Below, one piece after another: positions 6,646 to 12,358 of a stretch of 16,909 bases of DNA. Position 1 is the stretch's first letter; each line of letters opens with the position of its first letter. This DNA is from Actinomycetes bacterium. GTDB taxonomy: Bacteria > Actinomycetota > Actinomycetes > Actinomycetales > Cellulomonadaceae. The stretch is from positions 1 through 16,909 of the forward strand of contig JAFAEH010000226.1 of the NCBI GenBank assembly GCA_023424135.1, given 5' to 3'. A program made the translations under genes and the position numbers. Under the pieces are notes generated by a model. That model worked only from the letters and a program-made list of their open reading frames with translations, was not told the DNA's origin and did no database searches.

Positions 6646-7293
6646 TCACCCACGCGTCCGGCCCCGGCCGCGCACCTGCGCCGCGTGCTCCACGGCGACC
6701 ACGGCGAGCGCGAGCAGACCGGGCACGAGCACCGCGAGCGGTGCGAGCATCCAGACCATCACGACGCACAGGCCGAGCGCGAGCAGCAGCAGCCCCGAGC
6801 CCACCAGGTCGTCCCCCGCGCGGCGGCCCGCGTCACGCAGGACGTCGCGCCACGCGTCCCCCGGGCGCCACCCGCCCGCCGCGCGCAGCAGCACCACGAG
6901 CAGCACGACGACGACGCACCAGGTCAGGACCCGCACACCCGGCCCGCCGGGCAGGGCACCCGTCCCGGCGACCGCGAGGTTGAACCACAGCAGCACCAGC
7001 AGCGCGGTCGACCCGAGCGCGTAGGGCCAGACCCCGCGCAGCGCCGCCACGAACGCGTGCCACAGGTCGACGACGCGGTCGGTGTCCCCGTCCACGTGCC
7101 GCCGCACGTGCGCGGCGCCGGCCGCGAGCGCGGGCAGCGTCGTGACGACCGGCAGGCTCAGCACGCTCACGCCGAGCCCGACGAGCAGCGTCTCGGAGAA
7201 CAGCCCGAACCGGCCGCCGCCGAAGCCGGGGCGGCGCTCGGGCGGTCCCGGGCGACCGTCCGGGACGTCGTCGTCGAGGGGCTGCTGCGTCAC
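6646..7293 (-). CDS. YesL/DUF624-type membrane protein
   Basis: This 215-residue protein has about five hydrophobic segments. After a polar Asp/Pro-rich N-terminus it reads FGLFSETLLVGLGVSVLSLP, then VVTTLPALAAGAAHVRRHVDG, the pattern of the YesL (DUF624) family: an aromatic/hydrophobic lead-in, LPVVT, a small-residue helix and a charged loop. Members are often encoded beside CUT1 sugar importers; the B. subtilis yes locus has YesL and YesV. Their molecular role is not established. The GTG at 7293 was chosen because it leaves 46 nt after the upstream permease stop and has GAGGCTGGG before it. An upstream start at 7368 would overlap the permease gene by 29 nt and add a low-complexity Arg/Ala/Gly leader. 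Position in the operon suggests it is co-transcribed with the importer. Confidence 0.75.
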   Translation of the reverse strand: MTQQPLDDDVPDGRPGPPERRPGFGGGRFGLFSETLLVGLGVSVLSLPVVTTLPALAAGAAHVRRHVDGDTDRVVDLWHAFVAALRGVWPYALGSTALLVLLWFNLAVAGTGALPGGPGVRVLTWCVVVVLLVVLLRAAGGWRPGDAWRDVLRDAGRRAGDDLVGSGLLLLALGLCVVMVWMLAPLAVLVPGLLALAVVAVEHAAQVRGRGRTRG

Positions 7294-7339
7294 CCGCCCA
7301 GCCTCGCACGCACGCGCGCCACCTCGCCCACCCGCCGGC

Positions 7340-8266
7340 TCAGCCCTTGAGGCCCTGCGTCGCGACACCCTCGACGAGGTAGCGCTGGAACACGAAGAAG
7401 AACAGCACGACGGGCACGAGCGCGAGCACCGCCATGGCCATCTGCGCCCCGTAGTCGGAGACCGACGTCTGGTCGACGAACATGCGCAGCGCGATCGGCA
7501 ACGAGTACAGGTCGGGCTTCTTGAGGTACAGCAGCGGACCGAAGAAGTCGTTCCACGACCAGATGAACGCGAAGATCGAGCTCGTCACGAGCGCGGGCTT
7601 CATGAGCGGGAGCATGATCGACCCGAAGATCCGCACGTGCCCCGCCCCGTCGATGCGCGCGGCCTCGTCGAGCTCGCGTGGCAGGTTGCGCATGAACTGC
7701 ACCATGAGGAACACGAAGAACGCCTCGGCGGCGAGGAACTTGCCGATCAGCAGCGGCACGAACGTGTCGACCAGGCCGAGCGTGTTGAAGACGATGTACT
7801 GCGGGATGATCACGACGTGGAACGGCAGCAGCAGCGTGCCGATCATGAGGACGAAGAACGCGTTCCGCCCGGGGAAGTCGATACGCGCGAAAGCGTAGGC
7901 GCTGACCGAGCAGGACAACGTGATGCCCACGACCGACCCGACCGCGAGGATCAGCGAGTTGGCGAAGAACGTCCAGAACGAGACGCCGCCGATGCCGCCG
8001 AGGGCCTTCGCGAAGTTCGCGAGGGACGCGTCGTGCGGCAGCAGGCTGACGTTGCCCACGATGTCGTGCGTCGGCTTGAACGCCGACATCAGCATCCACA
8101 CCGCCGGGTACAGGATCACGACCGTCAGGAGCACGGTCGCCGCGTGGAACACCAGCGACCGGCCCGTCGAGCGGGTACGCGCGCGCCGGCGCAGCTCGAC
8201 CGACTGCTCGGCGGTGGGGCGCACCAGCGTGGCGGGTGCGTTCGTCGGCACGCTCGTCGGACTCAC
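7340..8266 (-). CDS. Carbohydrate ABC transporter permease, MalG class
   Basis: This 308-residue inner-membrane permease of the CUT1 class has six likely transmembrane helices. The conserved cytoplasmic EAA loop is EAARIDGAG (201-209), where the ATPase docks. The C-terminus YLVEGVATQGLKG is characteristic of MalG-type subunits, as is WMLMSAFKPTHDI after the first helix. The start is GTG at 8266, overlapping the stop of the MalF-class gene as GTGA; the long frame further upstream lies inside that gene. It pairs with the MalF-class protein to form the channel for the binding protein at 9301-10617. Substrate is not readable; the neighbouring PL11 lyase suggests rhamnogalacturonan-derived oligosaccharides, as for YesOPQ of B. 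subtilis. Confidence 0.93.
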   Translation of the reverse strand: MSPTSVPTNAPATLVRPTAEQSVELRRRARTRSTGRSLVFHAATVLLTVVILYPAVWMLMSAFKPTHDIVGNVSLLPHDASLANFAKALGGIGGVSFWTFFANSLILAVGSVVGITLSCSVSAYAFARIDFPGRNAFFVLMIGTLLLPFHVVIIPQYIVFNTLGLVDTFVPLLIGKFLAAEAFFVFLMVQFMRNLPRELDEAARIDGAGHVRIFGSIMLPLMKPALVTSSIFAFIWSWNDFFGPLLYLKKPDLYSLPIALRMFVDQTSVSDYGAQMAMAVLALVPVVLFFFVFQRYLVEGVATQGLKG

Positions 8267-9213
8267 TTGCCCTCCCCGGAGTAGTGCACCCACAGCCGCG
8301 AGCTGCGGAAGAAGATCGCGGTGATCACACCGACGACCACGACGAGCACCCACGCCATCGCCGACGCGTAGCCCATGCGGAAGTCCTGGAACCCGCGGAA
8401 GTAGAGGTACAGCGTGTAGAACAGCGTCGAGCGCGCCGGCCCGCCGGTGCCGTTGGAGATGATGAACGCCGACGCGAAGATCTGGAAGGCGTGGATCGTC
8501 TCGAGCAGCAGGTTGAAGAACAGCACGGGCGAGAGCATCGGCAGCGTGATCCGCCAGAACTTGCGCACGGGGCCGGCACCGTCGACGGACGCCGCCTCGT
8601 ACAGCTCGTGCGGCACCTGCTTGAGCCCGGCGAGGAAGATCACCATCGGCGCACCGAACTGCCAGACGGTGAGCAGGATGAGCATCGGCATGGTCCGCGC
8701 GGGGTCGCCGACCCAGCCGCCCGCCTGGATGCCGACCGCCTGCTGCAGCCGGTCGACGATGCCGTTGTCGATGAACATCGCCTTCCAGACGATCGCGATC
8801 GACACGCTGGCACCCACGAGCGACGGAAGGTAGAAGGCCGAGCGGTAGAACCCCTGACCGCGGTGCTTGGCGTTGAGCAGCATCGCGACCGCGAGGGCGG
8901 ACGCGAGCTTGATCGGCGTGCCGAGCACCACGTAGACGGCCGTGACCTTCCACGCCTGGTGGTAGTTCGGGTCGTGCAGCAGCATCCGGAAGTTCTCGAG
9001 CCCGATCCACTGCGGCGGCGCGAACAGGTTGTAGTTCGTGAACGCCAGGTACAGCGAGGCGATCATCGGTCCGGCGGTCAGCAGGACGAACCCCAGCAGC
9101 CAGGGGGTCAGGAAGGCGTAGCCCGCGCGGACCTCGGAGCGTCGGTACCGGTGCTTGCGCACCGGCGGCGACGACGGGCCTGCGGTCGGGCGTACCTCGG
9201 CGGTGAGAGTCAC
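8263..9213 (-). CDS. Carbohydrate ABC transporter permease, MalF/UgpA class
   Basis: This 316-residue CUT1-class permease has a basic cytoplasmic N-terminus (RKHRYRRSEVR) followed by GYAFLTPWLLGFVLLTAGPM, the typical first helix. The segments WIGLENFRMLL and NGIVDRLQQ also fit the family. The EAA loop is EAASVDGAG (206-214), continuing RKFWRITLPMLSP. About six transmembrane helices are visible. The start is GTG at 9213 with a modest GGAG about 11 nt upstream. The binding-protein gene ends 87 nt before it, and a 15-bp stem-loop fills that gap. The stop overlaps the MalG-class start by 4 nt, so the two permeases are coupled. No ATPase gene follows, so a shared MsiK-like ATPase elsewhere is likely. 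Confidence 0.93.
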   Translation of the reverse strand: MTLTAEVRPTAGPSSPPVRKHRYRRSEVRAGYAFLTPWLLGFVLLTAGPMIASLYLAFTNYNLFAPPQWIGLENFRMLLHDPNYHQAWKVTAVYVVLGTPIKLASALAVAMLLNAKHRGQGFYRSAFYLPSLVGASVSIAIVWKAMFIDNGIVDRLQQAVGIQAGGWVGDPARTMPMLILLTVWQFGAPMVIFLAGLKQVPHELYEAASVDGAGPVRKFWRITLPMLSPVLFFNLLLETIHAFQIFASAFIISNGTGGPARSTLFYTLYLYFRGFQDFRMGYASAMAWVLVVVVGVITAIFFRSSRLWVHYSGEGK

Positions 9214-9254
9214 GGTCCACTCGCTCCGGGTGCTCGGTGGGTCAGGAGGCCGGG

Positions 9255-9295
9255 TCCCCGGCCGTGCGGTGCGCGCACGCCCGCACGGCCGGGGA
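9255..9295 (-). promoter_or_regulatory. Intercistronic 15-bp perfect stem-loop after the CUT1 binding-protein gene
   Basis: The arms 9255-9269 and 9281-9295 are exact reverse complements over 15 bp around an 11-nt loop. The element begins six bases past the binding-protein stop and lies before the MalF-class permease. Like the hairpin at 4095-4126, it probably raises the amount of binding protein relative to the permeases by mRNA protection or partial termination (inference). Confidence 0.7.
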
Positions 9296-9300
9296 AGGGG

Positions 9301-10617
9301 TCACGAGACGGCCATCTCCGCCTCGGCGAACCACTGCTCGGCGAACTGCTCGGGCGTGAGCGTCTTGTAGGACAGCTCCTCGCCGAGCGCCTTCCACTTG
9401 GCCTCGATGGTCCCGAAGCCCTTGACGGGGATCGGTGCCGGCACGGTGTCGGTCTGCGCGACCTGCTCCTCGTACGCGATGACCGCGGCGTCGATCGACC
9501 CCTCCTCCGCGTCGACCGCGTCGCGCTGCCCGGCGTCCGCGGGAACGCCGCGCGACGTGCCGAAGATCTGCCCGACCTGCGGGTCCGTCAGCAGGAAGTC
9601 GACGAGCAGCGCCGCCACCTCCGGGTGCTCGGTGTTCGCGCCGACCGCCAGGTGCATGGACGGGCGGAAGAAGTTCGCGGTGCCGTCGGGGCCGGACGGG
9701 ATGGGCAGGATCTCGAGGTCGTCCGTGCCCGAGTCGGCGCTGTAGCCGGCCAGGAAGTTGTCCCACGACGCCTCGGACGCGGCCTCGTTGACGGTGAACC
9801 CGCCGAGCGGGGCGAGCGACAGCCCGCGCGCGATCGGGTAGACCGCGTCGGCGTCGCGCAGGTCGGCGGTCAGCTCCAACCACTCGACCACGTCGTCCTG
9901 GTCGAAGTTGAGCGCACCGTCCTGCGTGAACGGCTCGGTGCCTTCCTGCAGGAGCCACTGCAGGAAGAACCAGAACGTCGCGACGTAGTCGCCCGAGCCG
10001 TAGATCTTGTAGCCGTCCTCGGTCTGCACGTCGGCGTCCGAGACCTCCTGGATGAACGCGTTGAGGTCGTCGTACGTGTAGCCGTCGCCGGGGAACTCGA
10101 CACCGACCTGCGCGAGGACGCCGGGGTTGACGAACATCGCGAGCGTGTTCGTGGACGTCGGGATGGCGACCTGGGCGCCGTCGAGCTCACCGGCGGCGAC
10201 GATGCTCTCGTCGTACCCGGACAGGTCGATCGACCCGTCCTCGACGTACGGCGCGAGGTCGAGCAGGTGGCTGTTGCCCGCGTACTCGCGCAGGTAGGCC
10301 GAGTCGAACTGCATGACGTCCGGCAGGGCACGGCCCGCGGCCTCGGTCGCGCGGGAGGTCCAGTAGTTCGAGAAGTCCTGGAACTGGCCCTGGACCGTGA
10401 TGTTCGGGTACTGCTCGTTGAACAGGTCGATGGCCTGGTTGTACCGGTCGGCGCGGTCGTCGTTGCCCCACCAGGTGAAGGTGAGGGTGACGGCCTGGTC
10501 GGGGTCGAACGTCGCGGTACCTGCGTCCGCAGGGCCGTCGGACCCGTCGCCGCACGCGGCGAGGGTCAGGGCGAGGGCCGCTGCGGCGGCAGCGGTCGAG
10601 ACGATGGATCGCTTCAT
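9301..10617 (-). CDS. Sugar-binding lipoprotein of a CUT1 ABC importer (SBP family 1)
   Basis: This 438-residue extracellular solute-binding protein has a lipoprotein signal (MKRSIVSTAAAAAALALTLAAC; Cys22 is lipidated) and an Asp/Gly-rich tether. The mature part starts VTLTFTWWGNDDRADRYNQA, the usual first strand of family 1 oligosaccharide-binding proteins. Further segments are FNEQYPNITVQGQF, LPDVMQFDSAYLREYA and late repeats of helix-loop sequence such as HPEVAALLVDFLLTDPQVGQ. The ATG at 10617 follows AAGGAGG (10626-10632) with 8-nt spacing, the best ribosome-binding site in this operon. Aromatic residues (WW, YW, FWFFLQW) would suit stacking on sugar rings. The ligand is unknown; context favours pectin-derived oligosaccharides. 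It heads the operon, with a good promoter at 10658-10687. Confidence 0.92.
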   Translation of the reverse strand: MKRSIVSTAAAAAALALTLAACGDGSDGPADAGTATFDPDQAVTLTFTWWGNDDRADRYNQAIDLFNEQYPNITVQGQFQDFSNYWTSRATEAAGRALPDVMQFDSAYLREYAGNSHLLDLAPYVEDGSIDLSGYDESIVAAGELDGAQVAIPTSTNTLAMFVNPGVLAQVGVEFPGDGYTYDDLNAFIQEVSDADVQTEDGYKIYGSGDYVATFWFFLQWLLQEGTEPFTQDGALNFDQDDVVEWLELTADLRDADAVYPIARGLSLAPLGGFTVNEAASEASWDNFLAGYSADSGTDDLEILPIPSGPDGTANFFRPSMHLAVGANTEHPEVAALLVDFLLTDPQVGQIFGTSRGVPADAGQRDAVDAEEGSIDAAVIAYEEQVAQTDTVPAPIPVKGFGTIEAKWKALGEELSYKTLTPEQFAEQWFAEAEMAVS

Positions 10618-10642
10618 CGCGTGAGCCTCCTTGCTCTGGGGT

Positions 10643-10654
10643 GAAAGCGCATTC
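10643..10654. promoter_or_regulatory. Candidate LacI-type operator at the CUT1 operon start site
   Basis: GAAAGCGCATTC has five of six symmetric pairs around a central CG and resembles LacI-family/cre sites. It lies just downstream of the predicted -10, at about the transcription start, where a bound repressor would block initiation. The half-site differs from the lac-like sites near ytfQ, so another regulator may bind it. Confidence 0.45.
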
Positions 10655-10657
10655 CGG

Positions 10658-10687
10658 ACGCTAGGCGCACGTTCCGCCGTGTGTCAA
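10658..10687 (-). promoter_or_regulatory. Predicted promoter of the CUT1 importer operon
   Basis: On the minus strand a consensus -35 TTGACA (10682-10687), an 18-nt spacer and TAGCGT as -10 (10658-10663) are visible. Transcription would start near 10651, about 34 nt before the ATG. A Crp/GlxR-like half-palindrome (TGTGT-N6-TCACA on the plus strand, 10680-10695; nine of ten bases) overlaps the -35 and is only a weak candidate. Confidence 0.65.
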
Positions 10688-10696
10688 CGGTCACAA

Positions 10697-10708
10697 TGAA
10701 ACGTTACA
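10697..10708. promoter_or_regulatory. Candidate LacI-type operator upstream of the CUT1 promoter
   Basis: TGAAACGTTACA has five of six symmetric pairs around CG and an AACGTT core shared with the operator over the ytfQ-like promoter (5186-5199). It lies 9 bp upstream of the -35 of the CUT1 operon and in the leader between the divergent operons. The shared core would allow joint control by the LacI-family protein at 5441-6490 (inference). Confidence 0.45.
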
Positions 10709-10759
10709 ATCCCGTAGCCGGACGACGCGACCCGTGTGCCGGGACCCGCCTGCGGGCCC

Positions 10760-10765
10760 TAGCGT
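10760..10765 (+). promoter_or_regulatory. Candidate -10 box for lldD
   Basis: CCTAGCGT contains TAGCGT, identical to the -10 proposed for the divergent CUT1 operon, about 70 nt before the lldD GTG. No convincing -35 is visible. Confidence 0.3.
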
Positions 10766-10833
10766 GGGCACCGCCGTCCGCGTACCGCCACGCCCGACGA
10801 CACCCACCGACGCGCGTCCTCGAGGAGAACAAG

Positions 10834-12045
10834 GTGACCGACCGCCAGCTGCCGACGTGGTCCGGGCTCGCACCGCTGCTGCGACCCAAGCCCGTGCGGC
10901 TCGACCCCGTGCAGCGCCGGCTCGAGGACGCGCTGACGATCGGCGACCTGCGTCGCGTCGCGCGCCGTCGCACGCCGCGCTCGGTCTTCGACTACACCGA
11001 CGGCGCCGCCGAGAGCGAGGTCACGCTGCGACGCGCACGGCGCCTGTTCCGCGACCTCGAGCTGCGCCCGTCGGTCCTGCAGGACGTCTCGCAGATCGAC
11101 ACGACCACGCAGTACCTCGGCCGCCCGTCGGCCCTGCCGTTCGCGTTCGCACCGACCGGGTTCACGCGGATGATGCACCACGAGGGCGAACGGGCCGTCG
11201 CCCGCGTCGCGCAGGCCCGGGGCATCCCGTACGCGCTGTCGACCATGGGCACGACGTCCATCGAGGGCGTCGCCGCCGCGGCACCCGACGCGCGCAAGTG
11301 GTTCCAGCTGTACGTGTGGCGCGACCGCGCGGCGGGTGAGGACCTCATGGCGCGCGCCAAGGCCGCCGGGTACGAGGCGCTCATGCTCACGGTCGACGTC
11401 CCCGTCGCGGGCGCGCGCCTGCGCGACGTGCGCAACGGCTTCTCGATCCCGCCCGCGCTCACCGTGCGGACCGTCCTCGACGCGGCCACCCACCCGGCCT
11501 GGTGGATGAACCTGCTGACCACCGAGCCGCTGACGTTCGCGTCGCTGACCTCGTGGGACGGCACCGTCGCCGACCTGCTCGACGCGCTGTTCGACCCGAC
11601 CATGACGATCGCCGACCTCGAGTGGCTGCGCGCGACGTGGGACGGACCGCTCATCATCAAGGGCGTGCAGACCGTCGAGGACGCGCGACGCATGACCGAT
11701 GCGGGCGCCGACGCCGTCGTCCTGTCCAACCACGGCGGCCGTCAGCTCGACAAGGCGCCCGTCCCGCTGCGCCTGCTCCCGGACGTGCTCGACGCCGTGG
11801 GCGACCGCACCGAGGTGTGGGTCGACACCGGCATCACGCACGGGTCCGACGTCGTCGCGGCGCTCGCGCTGGGCGCCCGCGCCACGCTCGTCGGGCGCGC
11901 CTACCTGTACGGGCTCATGGCCGGCGGCGAACGGGGCGTCGACCGCGCGGTGCAGATCCTCGAGCGCGAGGTCCGCCGGACCATGGCGCTGCTGGGCGCG
12001 ACCGACGTCACGCACCTGTCCCCCGCCCACGTCCGCCTCCCCTGA
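10834..12045 (+). CDS. lldD: L-lactate dehydrogenase, FMN-dependent, LldD2 type
   Basis: This 403-residue flavoenzyme of the FMN-dependent alpha-hydroxy-acid dehydrogenase family probably oxidises L-lactate to pyruvate and passes electrons to the respiratory chain. The catalytic motif is SNHGGRQLD with His300 and Arg303; Lys276 lies in LIIKGVQ; the phosphate-binding end is TGITHGSDVVAALALGARATLVGRAYLYGLMAGGE (335 onward, shown by position only beyond its start). The N-terminus (APLLRPKP, LTIGDLRRVARRRTPRSVFDY) and VDVPVAGARLRDVRNG match the mycobacterial LldD2 (Rv1872c) subgroup closely, as remembered. The GTG at 10834 was chosen because GAGGAG (10822-10827) sits 6 nt before it and homology begins there; an in-frame upstream extension to 10681 lies in the promoter region. 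It is divergent from the CUT1 operon and ends at a large palindrome. Confidence 0.92.
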   Translation: MTDRQLPTWSGLAPLLRPKPVRLDPVQRRLEDALTIGDLRRVARRRTPRSVFDYTDGAAESEVTLRRARRLFRDLELRPSVLQDVSQIDTTTQYLGRPSALPFAFAPTGFTRMMHHEGERAVARVAQARGIPYALSTMGTTSIEGVAAAAPDARKWFQLYVWRDRAAGEDLMARAKAAGYEALMLTVDVPVAGARLRDVRNGFSIPPALTVRTVLDAATHPAWWMNLLTTEPLTFASLTSWDGTVADLLDALFDPTMTIADLEWLRATWDGPLIIKGVQTVEDARRMTDAGADAVVLSNHGGRQLDKAPVPLRLLPDVLDAVGDRTEVWVDTGITHGSDVVAALALGARATLVGRAYLYGLMAGGERGVDRAVQILEREVRRTMALLGATDVTHLSPAHVRLP

Positions 12046-12082
12046 CCACCCACCCCAACCCCATCCCCACCTACGCCCGTCT

Positions 12083-12148
12083 CCCGCCGAACTCGGACTT
12101 TGGCGGCTTCTGACACCCCATAAGCCGCCAAAGTCCAAGTTCGGCGGG
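12083..12148. repeat. Extragenic palindrome, copy A (possible lldD terminator)
   Basis: The arms 12083-12109 and 12122-12148 are 27 nt each and match at 26 of 27 positions around a 12-nt loop. The left arm contains GAACTCGGACTTTGGCGGCT, which is identical in copy B at 14717-14736. The element begins 38 nt after the lldD stop. It may serve as terminator, but the sequence conservation between two distant copies points to a REP-like repeat family rather than a simple terminator. Confidence 0.8.
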
Positions 12149-12152
12149 TAGT

Positions 12153-12197
12153 GGGGGTGGGGGGGTGAGGGTGAGGGTGAGGGTGGGGTGGACGGGG
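12153..12197 (+). other. G-tract run with quadruplex potential
   Basis: Directly after palindrome A come at least six runs of three to seven G separated by 1-3 nt, including GGGTGA tandem units, and then GGGG at 12194-12197. This meets the usual G3+N1-7 quadruplex pattern on the plus strand. A C-rich stretch before the palindrome (12046-12080) mirrors it, so the composite element may be longer than the palindrome. Together with the promoter region this fills most of the 313-bp gap between lldD and the lyase gene. Confidence 0.55.
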
Positions 12198-12211
12198 AGC
12201 GAGGCGGGAAA

Positions 12212-12257
12212 GAAACGATTCAGACCCTGATCCGGTGACCCCGTCCGGCCCTAGCCT
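12212..12257 (+). promoter_or_regulatory. Candidate promoter/operator region of the PL11 lyase gene
   Basis: GAAACGATTC (12212-12221) is an imperfect LacI-type palindrome with four of five pairs. CCTAGCCT gives a possible -10 TAGCCT at 12252-12257, resembling the CCTAGCGT boxes of the two upstream promoters. The -35 is not convincing. The leader to the ATG would be about 95 nt. Confidence 0.3.
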
Positions 12258-12358
12258 CGGGCCGTCGTCGATGCGGTTCGATCAGCCCTCCGTCCGGGAC
12301 GGCCTCCGCGACGACGAGCCGGTGCGCGGTGCGCCCGGCACGGACGAAGGGCAGGACC

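Noticed and set aside
7294..7368. An N-terminal extension of the YesL-like protein starting at 7368
   Set aside because: It would overlap the upstream permease gene by 29 nt and adds only an Arg/Ala/Gly leader not seen in the family; the GTG at 7293 fits better.
10681..10833. An N-terminal extension of LldD starting at 10681
   Set aside because: The extension lies over the divergent promoter region, and both homology and a GAGGAG ribosome-binding site favour the GTG at 10834.
12159..12188. A microsatellite or short tandem repeat array (GGGTGA units)
   Set aside because: Only about three to four units are present and they are embedded in longer irregular G-runs, so it is better described as a G-tract region.
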